The notes under the pieces were generated by a model. It saw nothing but the letters and a program-made list of their open reading frames with translations. It ran no database searches and was not told the DNA's origin. Below, piece after piece: positions 10,905 to 19,664 of a stretch of 64,000 nucleotides of DNA (positions are counted from its first letter, which is position 1; the number at the start of each line of letters is the position of its first letter). A program made the translations under genes and the position numbers. Source of the DNA: Demequina zhanjiangensis (GTDB lineage Bacteria; Actinomycetota; Actinomycetes; Actinomycetales; Demequinaceae); contig NZ_JAUHPV010000012.1 in the NCBI RefSeq assembly GCF_030418315.1, positions 1 through 64,000 on the forward strand, given 5' to 3'.

Positions 10905-12533
10905 ATGAAACCCATCGATCCGCGCCTGGTCGTGCGGATCGGCCCGGCCCGCCGCTACATCCTCGTAACGGCGGGCCTGGGCCTTCTCACGGCCCTGCTC
11001 GTCGCCGTCCAGGCACTCCTGATCGCCCGCATGCTGGCTCCCGTGCTGGCGCCGACGCCGCTCACCGGCGACGGGCTGGGATGGCTCGGCACGCTCGTCC
11101 CCACCTCCGCACGTGAACTGTCGTCCGGCCTGCCTCTGCTCGCCGGAGTGATCGCGCTGCGCACCCTCACCTCCTGGCTGCAGGAGCGGCTCGCGCACCG
11201 CGCTGGCGCCCAGGTCATCTCCGAGCTGCGTTCGCAGGTGGTCGCCCACGCTGCGGCGATGGGTCCGCGATGGATCGCCTCCGGCCGTGGCGCCGACGTG
11301 GTGACCGTCGTGAGCCGCGGTCTCGACGACCTGCTGCCCTACTTCGTGCGCTACCTGCCCCAGCTCGCGCTGGCCTCGACCCTCACCCCGATCCTCATCG
11401 TGCTGGTGCTGGGCCTCGACTGGCTCTCCGCGCTGATCGTCACACTGACGCTGCCTCTGGTGCCGATCTTCATGATCCTCGTGGGCCTGGTCACCCGTGA
11501 GCGTTCGGAGAAGCACCTCAAGGCGATGCAGACGCTGGGAGCCCGCACTCTCGACCTCATCGCAGGCGTCCCCACCCTCAAGGCCCTCGGACGTGAGCGC
11601 GGCCCCGCCGCGCGAGTGCGAGAGCTCGGTGAGGCGCACCGCAAGGCGACCATGGGGTCGTTGCGGGTCGCCTTCCTGTCAGGGATGGTGCTCGAGCTGC
11701 TGACGACGCTCGCTGTCGCGATCGTCGCGGTCACGATGGGCTTCCGACTGGTCGAGGGCGGAATCGGCATCGAGACCGCGCTGGCAGTGCTGATCCTCGC
11801 GCCCGAGGTGTACCTGCCCGTACGCAACGTCGGCACCCACTTCCACGCGTCCGCAGACGGCCTGGCCGCCGCCGACGCGGCCTTCGAGATCCTCGACGAG
11901 CCTCTGCCTGCCATGGGCGGCGACGCTCCCGCGCCCGATGCCGCACGAGGCGCGATCGTCGTCACCGGCGTCGGCATCGCGACGCCCGACGGCGTGCGCG
12001 AGGCCCCCTCCGGCGCCGACGTGCGCTGCTCGCCTGGAACCCTCACAGCGATCGTCGGAGCCAACGGCTCGGGCAAGTCGACGCTCCTGCTCGCTCTCGC
12101 AGGGCTGCTCCCGCCCACCGCGGGACGCATCTCCCTCGAGACCGGCAGTGCGGCTGACGACGCGCCAGAACGTGACGCCGAGGTCGTCGCCCAGGACGGC
12201 GCCCTGCTCGTCGATGCCGACGGTTGGGCCAAGCAGATCGCCTGGGTCCCCCAGCGGCCCGACCTCGGGCCCGCCGGGCGCACGCTCTCGCTCGGGCAGC
12301 GCCAACGGGTGGCTCTCGACCGGGCCTTCGAGTCCGGACGGCCCGTGCTGCTCCTGGACGAGCCCACCGCGCACCTCGACCCTGACTCCCGCGACCAGAT
12401 CGTCGAGAGGATGCGCGCGCTCGCCGCGTCCGGCGCCACCGTCGTCGTCGCCACCCACGAACCCGACGTCGTGCACGCGGCGGACGAGGTCCTGACCGTG
12501 GAGTCGCGCGAGATCACGGAGGTGTCGGCATGA
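10905..12533 (+). CDS. cydD: ABC exporter subunit CydD, shortened ATPase
   Basis: 542 residues: an N-terminal six-helix membrane domain (about 20-310) and a C-terminal nucleotide-binding domain. Half of the CydDC thiol exporter needed for bd oxidase assembly. Walker A GANGSGKST, Walker B LLLDEPTAHLD. Only 10 residues separate the Q-loop Gln (VPQ, 448-450) from the signature motif (LSLGQ, 461-465), where CydC and most ABC ATPases have about 50, so most of the helical subdomain is absent. No frame break is seen. No Shine-Dalgarno; TAGCCT six bases before the ATG could serve a leaderless transcript. Confidence 0.9.
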   Translation: MKPIDPRLVVRIGPARRYILVTAGLGLLTALLVAVQALLIARMLAPVLAPTPLTGDGLGWLGTLVPTSARELSSGLPLLAGVIALRTLTSWLQERLAHRAGAQVISELRSQVVAHAAAMGPRWIASGRGADVVTVVSRGLDDLLPYFVRYLPQLALASTLTPILIVLVLGLDWLSALIVTLTLPLVPIFMILVGLVTRERSEKHLKAMQTLGARTLDLIAGVPTLKALGRERGPAARVRELGEAHRKATMGSLRVAFLSGMVLELLTTLAVAIVAVTMGFRLVEGGIGIETALAVLILAPEVYLPVRNVGTHFHASADGLAAADAAFEILDEPLPAMGGDAPAPDAARGAIVVTGVGIATPDGVREAPSGADVRCSPGTLTAIVGANGSGKSTLLLALAGLLPPTAGRISLETGSAADDAPERDAEVVAQDGALLVDADGWAKQIAWVPQRPDLGPAGRTLSLGQRQRVALDRAFESGRPVLLLDEPTAHLDPDSRDQIVERMRALAASGATVVVATHEPDVVHAADEVLTVESREITEVSA

Positions 12534-14272
12534 GCGTCACCGCCGAGACGACACGTCGGGAGGCGCCCACGCCAGGGGCCTCCGCAGCGCTCCGTGATGC
12601 GCTCCGCAGCACCGGGATCCGCACGTGGCCGGTCATCCGCGCCGTTCTCGCGGGAACCATGGCGCTCGGCTCCGCCGTCGGCCTCTCCGCCGTCGCCGCC
12701 TGGCTGATCGCGAAGGCCGCGGAGATGCCTTCCCCGGCCGATCTCGCCCTCGCTGCGGTGATCGTGAGGTTCTTCGGCATCTCACGCGGACTCTTCCGCT
12801 ACCTGGAGCGCCTCGCGAGCCACGACACCGCGCTGCGCGGCATGGTCGAGCTGCGCGAACGCACCTACGAACGACTCGCCGCGGCCGGGGCCGGACGAGT
12901 CCTCACCCTGAGCCGCGGCGACATCGTCGCGAGGATCGGCACCGACCTCGACTCGGTGGGGGACGCCGTCGTCCGTGCGATCGTGCCCACCGGCGTCGCC
13001 GTCACGGTGAGCCTGATCTCCGTCGGCATCGTGACAGCGATCATCCCCGTGGCCGGGCTCGTGCTCGCGGGCTGTCTTGCACTCGCCGGCTTCGGTACGG
13101 CCGCTCTCACCGCGCGCCAGGCCCGCATCGCCGCCGAGGCGGGGGTGAAGGCTCACGCAGAGGTGGCCGCGACCTCGCTCGCCGCCATCGAGTCGGCCTC
13201 CGAGCACAGGATCTGGGGCACCACTTCCGAGTCGCTCGCGCGGGTGGAGCACGCGAACCGGGATGCTGAGGCCGCGCTTGAGGCCGAGGCCCGGCCCGCC
13301 TCCGCGGCCGCGGCGCTGCTCACCGTCAGCCAAGGGCTCGCCATCATCGGCGGAGTGTGGCTGGCCGTCGTCGCCATCGACTCGGGGCAGGTCTCCGGCC
13401 CCTGGGGAACTGTCGTCGCACTTCTCCCCCTTGCCGCTTTCGAGGCCGTAGGCGCCGTGCCCGCGGCCGTGCAGCAGCTGTACCGCTCGCGCGCTGCCGC
13501 GCGCCGCATCCAGGAGCTGACCACGCCGCTCGCGGGCACCGCCTTCGCGGCGACGACCGGCGCGTCGAAGCCCGCTGACAACACGCCTGCAGACGACGCG
13601 GATGCAGCCCCGCACGTCGAGAACCGGACGGACCCGCGAGTGGGGACGTTGACCCTCGACCGGCTCTCGGTCGCGTGGCCAGGCATGACCCCCACCAGGC
13701 CCATCAGCGCCGAGCTGCACCCGGGTGAGACGCTCGCGATCGTCGGGCCGTCGGGCATCGGCAAGTCGACGCTGCTGCTCGCGATCGCGGGTGCGATCCC
13801 ACCCCACGAGGGCAGCGCACTGCTCGACGGCGCAGCGGTCACCCCCGCCGACACGGGCCACCGCATCGCGCTCACCGCAGAGGACGCTCACGTCTTCGAG
13901 ACGACCGTGCTGGAGAACCTCAGGGTCGCACGCGGAGACGTCACGGCCGACGAGGCCGCCGAGGCGCTCGCCGCTGTGGGGCTCGACCGCTGGATCGCGG
14001 CGCTCCCAGACGGCCTCGACACGATGATCGGCTCAGGCGGGCACACGGTCTCCGGTGGTGAACGCCGGCGGCTCCTGCTCGCACGCACCATGCTCCACCC
14101 CGCTCCCGTGCTCCTCATCGACGAGCCGGCGGAGCACCTGGACAAGGACGGCCAGGACGCGCTGCGCGCGGTGGTCACCAGACTGAAGGCGGAGGGCCGT
14201 ATCGTGGTGCTCGTCACGCATCACGAGTCCCCGCTTGGATACGCGGAGAGGCGGGTTGACCTGCGTGGGTGA
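12530..14272 (+). CDS. cydC: ABC exporter subunit CydC
   Basis: 580 residues. Membrane domain at about 35-330, then an ATPase domain with Walker A GPSGIGKST, signature VSGGERRR and Walker B LLIDEPAEHLD. Unlike CydD, the helical subdomain is complete (about 50 residues before the signature). The Q-loop Gln is replaced (LTAEDAHVF), suggesting unequal ATP sites in the heterodimer. Start overlaps the cydD stop by 4 bases (ATGA), indicating translational coupling. Confidence 0.93.
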   Translation: MSVTAETTRREAPTPGASAALRDALRSTGIRTWPVIRAVLAGTMALGSAVGLSAVAAWLIAKAAEMPSPADLALAAVIVRFFGISRGLFRYLERLASHDTALRGMVELRERTYERLAAAGAGRVLTLSRGDIVARIGTDLDSVGDAVVRAIVPTGVAVTVSLISVGIVTAIIPVAGLVLAGCLALAGFGTAALTARQARIAAEAGVKAHAEVAATSLAAIESASEHRIWGTTSESLARVEHANRDAEAALEAEARPASAAAALLTVSQGLAIIGGVWLAVVAIDSGQVSGPWGTVVALLPLAAFEAVGAVPAAVQQLYRSRAAARRIQELTTPLAGTAFAATTGASKPADNTPADDADAAPHVENRTDPRVGTLTLDRLSVAWPGMTPTRPISAELHPGETLAIVGPSGIGKSTLLLAIAGAIPPHEGSALLDGAAVTPADTGHRIALTAEDAHVFETTVLENLRVARGDVTADEAAEALAAVGLDRWIAALPDGLDTMIGSGGHTVSGGERRRLLLARTMLHPAPVLLIDEPAEHLDKDGQDALRAVVTRLKAEGRIVVLVTHHESPLGYAERRVDLRG

Positions 14273-14285
14273 GGAGAGACTGCCG

Positions 14286-15869
14286 GTGTCCGACGTGCTG
14301 ACCGATGCCATCGTAGGGATGAACCGGCTGGACCTGAACGAGGTGCTCGACAGCTTCCTCGCCGCCGCGACGGTGCACACCGGCGCGCGCATGGCCGCCA
14401 TCAACATCCTCGACGCCGACGGGATCTCCGTCGAGTTCCACTACAACGGAGTGCCCAAGGGCGTGATGGCCCACATCGGGCGCGCGCCGAACGCCGTCGG
14501 CACCCTGGCCACGATCCCGCTCGACGGCTGCCTCGTCATCGACGAGCTCACCGAGCACCCCGCCTTCCAGGGCCTGCCGCCGGGCCACCCGCCCATGGGG
14601 TCCTTCCTCGGCGCCGCCCTCGTCGTCCGCGGCGAGCTCTTCGGATACCTGTACCTCGCGAGCAAGGAGGGCGGGTTCACTGCGCGGGACCAGCAGATCG
14701 TGCTGGCGCTCGCCGCGGCCGCCGCGTCGGCGATCGACAACGCCCAGCTCTACGAGGCGGCGCTCGCCCGCGAGAAGTGGCTCACCGCGTCCCAGGACAT
14801 CACCACGCAGCTGCTCGCCGACCCCGGCGACGAGGAGGCATTCGAGCGGATCGTTCAGGCCGCGACCGAGCTCGCCGGCGCCACCTCGGCAGCGCTCGTC
14901 CTTCCCGGAGTGGGCGAGGAATGGGTCATGGAGTTCACGCTCGGCAACAGGGCCGACGAGCTGCTCGGCCAGGTGCTGCCGGCGGACGGCCACGCGCTGA
15001 CCATCATCCGGTCAGGTGAGGGCGTCGTCGCCGCCGAGCCCCCGGGCGGGACGGTGCTGCCCGCCGTGCGCGCCTTCGGGCCCACGCTGTACGCTCCCCT
15101 GCACTCCGAGGGGAAGACGTCAGGGCTCCTCATGCTGTGGCGGGAACCAGGTATGGCGGCCTTCGACCAGAACAACCTCGAGACTGCGCAGCGCTTCGCG
15201 AGCCAGGCGGCGATGGCCCTGTCCTTCGCCGAGCTCGCGCACGTCAAGAACGTGTCTCACATGCTCGAGGAGCGCGAACGGATCGCCGACGACCTCCACG
15301 ACTTCGTGTCGCAGGAGCTGTTCGCCACCGCGATCCAGCTCGAGACCATCGCCTCGAACGTGCCCGCCGAGTTCAGGCCACGACTGCTGTCGACGCTGGA
15401 CCACGTGAAGCGTGCGCAGCGCGAGGTGCGCTCAGTGATGGGCACCCTCGCCGGCGAGCGCACCTCAGAGCCGCTGTCCGAGCGACTGCGCCGCGAGTTC
15501 GTGCTCGCCCAGGACTCTCTTGGCTTCACGCCTCGCGTGGTGGTCAGCTGGGAGGACGTCGCCACCGCGACCGCGGCAGATCCGACGCTCTCGGACGACG
15601 CCGTCGCCGTGGTCCGTGAACTGCTCTCCAACGTGGCGCGCCATGCGGAGGCGACGGCCGTGACAGTGTCGATCGCGGCGCCCCCCGGCCGGTTCATCAT
15701 CACCATCACGGACGACGGCGTGGGGCCCGCTGGAGCGACCAAGCGCCACTCCGGCACCTCGAACCTGGCGAACAGGGCGATCCGCCGTCAGGGCACGTTC
15801 ACCCTCTCCCCCGTGCGTCCCGCGGCTGCGCGTCCTGGGACCGCCGCGGAATGGAACGTGGAGGCTTAG
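14286..15869 (+). CDS. DevS/DosT-like two-GAF sensor histidine kinase
   Basis: 527 residues. GAF domain A (about 15-155), GAF B (180-320), HisKA_3 dimerisation helix with H338 (ERIADDLHDF) and HATPase_c (about 430-520). GAF A carries His101 in GHPPM, matching by position and context (HPPM-x2-FLG) the heme ligand His149 of mycobacterial DevS. The GAF A/B linker is also DevS-like (LYEAALAREKWLTASQDITTQLL region). Expected to sense O2, NO or CO through heme. GTG at 14286 chosen because GAGGAGAG precedes it; an ATG at 14235 would lie inside cydC. Runs on from cydC and ends convergently with the regulator gene. Confidence 0.88.
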   Translation: MSDVLTDAIVGMNRLDLNEVLDSFLAAATVHTGARMAAINILDADGISVEFHYNGVPKGVMAHIGRAPNAVGTLATIPLDGCLVIDELTEHPAFQGLPPGHPPMGSFLGAALVVRGELFGYLYLASKEGGFTARDQQIVLALAAAAASAIDNAQLYEAALAREKWLTASQDITTQLLADPGDEEAFERIVQAATELAGATSAALVLPGVGEEWVMEFTLGNRADELLGQVLPADGHALTIIRSGEGVVAAEPPGGTVLPAVRAFGPTLYAPLHSEGKTSGLLMLWREPGMAAFDQNNLETAQRFASQAAMALSFAELAHVKNVSHMLEERERIADDLHDFVSQELFATAIQLETIASNVPAEFRPRLLSTLDHVKRAQREVRSVMGTLAGERTSEPLSERLRREFVLAQDSLGFTPRVVVSWEDVATATAADPTLSDDAVAVVRELLSNVARHAEATAVTVSIAAPPGRFIITITDDGVGPAGATKRHSGTSNLANRAIRRQGTFTLSPVRPAAARPGTAAEWNVEA

Positions 15870-16483
15870 CCGCGGAAGGACTGCGCGCGACGCGCCGTCG
15901 CCCAGGCGACGACCTGTGTACGACGCTGCAGACCCATCTTGGCGAGCACGCTCGTCACGTGGTTCTTCACGGTCTTCTCGGCGATGCCGAGCTCCGTGGC
16001 GATCTCGCGGTTCGCGAGCCCCTGGCCCACGAGGGTCAGCACGCGACGCTCCATGGGCGTGAGGCGCGACAGCATGTCGTCCTCGTGCACGTCGATGTGC
16101 TGGCCGTGCTCGCGGCCGGTAGCCGCGTCCTTCACCGCCTGGAGCACCTCGGCGCTGCTCGCGGTCTTCGCAAGGAACACGTCGGCGCCCGCAGAGCGCG
16201 CAGCCGCCTTCGCGTCGTCGTCGTCATAGCTGGTGAGAACCACGACGCGCGTGTCCGGCAGCTTCTCACGCACGTGCTGGATCACGTCCAGTCCGGTGCC
16301 GTCGGGAAGACGGAGGTCGGACAGGATGACCTGCGGGCGGACGGCGTCGGCACGGCGGGTGGCCTGCGCGACGGACGACGCCTCGGCGACGACGGTGATG
16401 CCGTCAGCGCGGTCGAGGATGTCGCAGATGCCGCGGCGCACGACCTCATGGTCGTCGAGGACGAGGACTGTGATGTCGGACAT
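15866..16483 (-). CDS. DevR/DosR-like response regulator
   Basis: 205 residues. Receiver domain with D10/D11, phospho-acceptor D56, T84 and K106. The C-terminal LuxR/NarL helix-turn-helix (about 140-200) has AEKTVKNHVTSVLAKMG and RRTQ, nearly the DNA-recognition stretch of mycobacterial DevR. Convergent with the kinase: the stop codons overlap by 4 bases. No Shine-Dalgarno precedes the ATG, but TACCAT lies six bases before it, the pattern of a leaderless transcript. Likely acts on the GGGAC-N4-GTCCC boxes of cydA. Confidence 0.9.
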   Translation of the reverse strand: MSDITVLVLDDHEVVRRGICDILDRADGITVVAEASSVAQATRRADAVRPQVILSDLRLPDGTGLDVIQHVREKLPDTRVVVLTSYDDDDAKAAARSAGADVFLAKTASSAEVLQAVKDAATGREHGQHIDVHEDDMLSRLTPMERRVLTLVGQGLANREIATELGIAEKTVKNHVTSVLAKMGLQRRTQVVAWATARRAQSFRG

Positions 16484-16489
16484 GCCTCG

Positions 16490-16495
16490 ATGGTA
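16490..16495 (-). promoter_or_regulatory. -10 element for a leaderless response-regulator mRNA
   Basis: TACCAT on the minus strand, exactly six bases before the ATG at 16483, with no ribosome binding site between. This TANNNT-N6-ATG arrangement is characteristic of leaderless genes in actinobacteria. Confidence 0.5.
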
Positions 16496-16498
16496 GCG

Positions 16499-17449
16499 CT
16501 AGACAGCGTCGATCCTGGGTTTCCTCACCCAGCGTCGTTGACACGTCGCGCACCAGTGCGTGGAGCGCCCGCCGATGACCGCCCGATGCAGGGGCCGCCC
16601 ACACCTGTCGCACGGCTCCCCCGCCCTGCCGTAGGCGTGCAGTGACCTGTCGAAGTACCCAGACTCGCCGTTGACGTTCACGTACAGCGCGTCGAAGCTC
16701 GTGCCGCCCTGCGCGAGCGCGTCGCCCATCACCGCCCGCACGGCGTCGAGCAGGGCACGCGCTTGTGGGGCCGTCACCGCGTGGGCGGGGCGTTCCGGGT
16801 GCAAGCGCGCGAGCCACAGCGCCTCGTCGGCGTAGATGTTGCCGATGCCGCTCACTGCTGTCTGATCCAGGAGCACCTGCTTGACCCCGCGCGATCCGCG
16901 ACGCCACGCGCGCGCCGTCGCCTGCGGGTCCAGCTCGGGGTCGAGCGCGTCGCGGCCGATGTGCGCGACCGAGACCGGGAGCAGCGGATGCACCGTGCCC
17001 TGTCCCGCGACTCGTCCGTCGACTGTCGCGACGAACGGCTCCGCGTGGAGGTAGCCGAACGTGCGCTGATCCAGGAAATCGAGGGTGAGCTGAGCCCCGT
17101 CGGCTCGCTCGAGCGAGAGTCGGGCACGGCAGTGGCGGTGCGGCTCGGGCGCGTCGGTCCACGCGCCGTCGTGCACTCTGAACTGGCCCGACATGCCCAG
17201 GTGGGCGCTCAGGGATGTCACAGGACGGCCGGGATCCGCGAGGTCCGCGAGCGTCAGCCAGAGGAACTTGCCGCGCCGGGCGGCCTCCGTGACCTGGAGG
17301 CCGAGCGTCTCGGCGGCGAACTCGGAGGCCCCGCCAGGCAGAAGCCTCACGCAGCTGTCGCGGCGGATATCCACGGCACGGATGGCCGTGTGAAGGATCA
17401 GGGACTCGAGACCGGTGCGGACGGTCTCCACCTCGGGCAGCTCAGGCAT
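16499..17449 (-). CDS. mutM: Formamidopyrimidine-DNA glycosylase
   Basis: 316 residues. Removes 8-oxoguanine and FaPy lesions and nicks the strand. The N-terminus MPELPEVETVR gives the catalytic Pro2 and Glu3. The C-terminal zinc finger has four Cys (CDRCG and CATCQR, about 279-305). Somewhat longer than the 270-290 usual length. Downstream of rnc, the common actinobacterial rpmF-rnc-mutM order. Confidence 0.95.
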   Translation of the reverse strand: MPELPEVETVRTGLESLILHTAIRAVDIRRDSCVRLLPGGASEFAAETLGLQVTEAARRGKFLWLTLADLADPGRPVTSLSAHLGMSGQFRVHDGAWTDAPEPHRHCRARLSLERADGAQLTLDFLDQRTFGYLHAEPFVATVDGRVAGQGTVHPLLPVSVAHIGRDALDPELDPQATARAWRRGSRGVKQVLLDQTAVSGIGNIYADEALWLARLHPERPAHAVTAPQARALLDAVRAVMGDALAQGGTSFDALYVNVNGESGYFDRSLHAYGRAGEPCDRCGRPLHRAVIGGRSTHWCATCQRRWVRKPRIDAV

Positions 17450-17482
17450 GCGAGCGCACGTTCATTGCGAACGCGATCCGGA

Positions 17483-18214
17483 TCAGGCTTGGGACGCGGC
17501 AGCGGTGCCGACCTCGGCGGGCGCGTCCTCAAGAGACGCATAGGCGGCCGCGGCGGCCTCCTGCTCGGCGTGCTTCTTCGCAGTGCCGGTGCCCTGTCCG
17601 CGTACCTGACCGTCGACCACGGCGCGGGCGGTGAACACGCGGGCGTGGTCCGGGCCCTCGCCCTCCACGTCGTAGACAGGGGCCGGAAGCCCGAGCTCAG
17701 CGCAACGCTCCTGGAGCGAGGTCTTCCAATCCAGGGCGGCACCCGAGCGGGCCGCGGCGGCGAGCGACGGGCCGACGAGGCGCATGACGACGTCACGGGA
17801 CGTCTCGATCCCGTGGGTCAGATAGACCGCGCCGAGGATCGCCTCGAAGGCGTCGCACAGGATCGAGTCCTTGTTGGACCCGCCCGTCGCGGTCTCGCCC
17901 TTGCCGAGCAGGATGCACGGACCGAGCTCGATCTGACGCGCGACGACGGCCAGCGACTTCTGCGAGACGCAGGCGGCGCGCATCTTGGCGAGCTCACCCT
18001 CGGGCAGATCAGGGTGCGCGTGATAGAGGTGGTCGGTCACGACGATGCCGAGCACCGAGTCCCCGAGGAACTCGAGCCGCTCGTTCGTCGGCAGACCACC
18101 CGCTTCGTACGCGAAGGAGCGGTGGGTGAGGGCGAGCACCAGCAGATCGGGGTCGATGGACACACCGATCCGCCGGACCAGGGCGTCTGCCGCCTGCTGG
18201 CCCGGGATGCTCAC
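17483..18214 (-). CDS. rnc: Ribonuclease III
   Basis: 243 residues. Cleaves double-stranded RNA in rRNA and mRNA processing. Signature ERLEFLGDSVLG (about 43-54) with the catalytic Glu/Asp, a second acidic cluster (DAFEAILGAVYL) and a C-terminal double-stranded-RNA-binding domain (about 160-230). GTG start with GAGGTGAAG before it. Between rpmF and mutM. Confidence 0.95.
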   Translation of the reverse strand: MSIPGQQAADALVRRIGVSIDPDLLVLALTHRSFAYEAGGLPTNERLEFLGDSVLGIVVTDHLYHAHPDLPEGELAKMRAACVSQKSLAVVARQIELGPCILLGKGETATGGSNKDSILCDAFEAILGAVYLTHGIETSRDVVMRLVGPSLAAAARSGAALDWKTSLQERCAELGLPAPVYDVEGEGPDHARVFTARAVVDGQVRGQGTGTAKKHAEQEAAAAAYASLEDAPAEVGTAAASQA

Positions 18215-18247
18215 CGCTTCACCTCGCAGCGCGTAGTGGTACGCGCC

Positions 18248-18442
18248 TTATGCCTCGTGCTCGGTGCGCAGCGCCTCGGCGTACTGGCGGCCGTTGTAGG
18301 CGCCGCACGAGGGGCACGCGGTGTGGGGCAGCTTCTGGCCCTTGCACGACGGGCATGCGACGGTGGCGGCAGCAGTGGTCTTCCACTGGGCCCGGCGTGC
18401 ACGCGTGTTGCTGCGCGACATCTTGCGCTTGGGAACAGCCAC
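18248..18442 (-). CDS. rpmF: 50S ribosomal protein L32, zinc-ribbon form
   Basis: 64 residues. Begins at GTG (18442) as VAVPKRKMSRSNTRARRAQW; the frame is open further upstream but that part is not L32. Two CPSC pairs form the zinc ribbon, so this is the zinc-binding (C+) form rather than the Zur-repressed C-minus paralogue. Two bases after the DUF177 stop, the nearly universal DUF177-rpmF pairing. Confidence 0.95.
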   Translation of the reverse strand: MAVPKRKMSRSNTRARRAQWKTTAAATVACPSCKGQKLPHTACPSCGAYNGRQYAEALRTEHEA

Positions 18443-18444
18443 GG

Positions 18445-19017
18445 CTAACTCTCTTTCTTCTGGGACGGCTCGTCGACGGTCAACGTCTGCAGAGCCGACC
18501 ACCTGGGATCGATCTTCTCATGAGTGTGACCCGGGTCGTCCGCGAGCCGTGCACCACACTGGTCGCACAGCCCCGGGCAGTCCGGGTCGCACAGCGGGGT
18601 GAACGGCAGCTGTTCAGCCACCGCGTCCCGCACGACTTCCTCGAGCTCGAGGGTCTCCCCGTCGAACTCGTAGACGTCCTCCGGCTCGTCCTCCTCGTCC
18701 TCGCGCTCCACGCCGGGGAGCTCGAAGAGTCCCTGGATCGGGGCGACGACATCAAGCCGCACCTCGTCCAAGCACCTTCCGCACTCGCCCACCGCTTCAG
18801 CGGAGACGGTTCCGGAGACCCAGATTCCATCCTGGACGGACTCGAGGCTCAGCTCGAGCCTCACGTCCGCACCTTCCGGCACGCCGATCATGTCGGTGCC
18901 GAGGACCGCGGGGGCTGGGAACTCCTCCGACACGAGACGCTGCGTCCCGGGTCGACCGACGATCTCCCGCGCGGGGAGGTCGTACGGAGAGGCCGGATGG
19001 CGCTTGGTGTGCGACAC
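18445..19017 (-). CDS. DUF177 (YceD family) protein
   Basis: About 190 residues. YceD/DUF177 proteins are co-transcribed with rpmF and linked to 23S rRNA handling. Family marks seen: VSAEAVGECGRCLDEV in the middle and a C-terminal cluster with CDPDCPGLCDQCG, plus an acidic Glu/Asp stretch between. The GTG at 19017 is preferred because GGGAGG precedes it by 5 bases; an ATG at 19047 and a GTG at 19062 are also in frame with weaker signals. Confidence 0.88.
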   Translation of the reverse strand: MSHTKRHPASPYDLPAREIVGRPGTQRLVSEEFPAPAVLGTDMIGVPEGADVRLELSLESVQDGIWVSGTVSAEAVGECGRCLDEVRLDVVAPIQGLFELPGVEREDEEDEPEDVYEFDGETLELEEVVRDAVAEQLPFTPLCDPDCPGLCDQCGARLADDPGHTHEKIDPRWSALQTLTVDEPSQKKES

Positions 19018-19167
19018 GAGCGCCTCCCGATCGGTTCCAGTCCTCATGGACCTCGGCCACACCAGACGGCGGGCCAGCGCACGATTCTACGCGAAAGATC
19101 GCCCACCGCTCAACCCGGGCGTCCAGACCCGCGGTGCGCGGTCCTCACCGGGTCACATCCGGCCCGT

Positions 19168-19650
19168 TCACCGAGGCTTGCCGAGCGCCTCGAGCACCGC
19201 CGTCTCGACCCCGGGCGGGACGTACGCGGTGATGTCACCACCATGCCTTGCCACGTCCCTCACCAGGGACGATGCGATGTGGCTGAGGGCGTTGTCCCCC
19301 GTGAGGAACACCGTCTCGATGCCCGTGATGGACCGGTTCATCAGGGCCATCGGCCGCTCGACGTCGTAGTCGGCACCACCACGGAGGCCTTTGACGATCG
19401 CCGTGGCGCCCACGCTCTCGCAGAAGTCGACCAACAGCCCCTGGGTCGAGGCGACCTCGATCCCGTCCAGGTGGGCCGTCGCCTCAGCGGCGAGCCGCAC
19501 CCTCGTCTCCACGTCGAGCAGCGGCGCCTTGCTCGAGTTATGCGCGACCGCGATCACGACCTTCTCGAACACGGTCCTGGCACGCACGGCGACGTCGACG
19601 TGACCGAGCGTGATCGGGTCGAAGCTGCCGGGGAACACCGCGATCGTCAT
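19168..19650 (-). CDS. coaD: Phosphopantetheine adenylyltransferase
   Basis: 160 residues, usual length. Fourth step of coenzyme A synthesis from pantothenate: joins AMP to 4'-phosphopantetheine. PGSFDPITLGHVD (7-19) holds the nucleotidyl-transferase TxGH motif, and SSLVRDVARHGGD is the family C-terminal signature. Start overlaps the rsmD stop (ATGA). It may also have its own leaderless promoter, because TAGCGT lies six bases before the ATG. Confidence 0.96.
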   Translation of the reverse strand: MTIAVFPGSFDPITLGHVDVAVRARTVFEKVVIAVAHNSSKAPLLDVETRVRLAAEATAHLDGIEVASTQGLLVDFCESVGATAIVKGLRGGADYDVERPMALMNRSITGIETVFLTGDNALSHIASSLVRDVARHGGDITAYVPPGVETAVLEALGKPR

Positions 19651-19664
19651 GCGTCCACGCTACC
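19646..19664. repeat. 19-nt start module at coaD (copy 1)
   Basis: GTCATGCGTCCACGCTACC on the plus strand, identical to 20230-20248. On the minus strand it reads -10-like TAGCGT, six bases, then the start ATGAC. Here it also encodes the last residues of RsmD and its stop. Confidence 0.6.
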
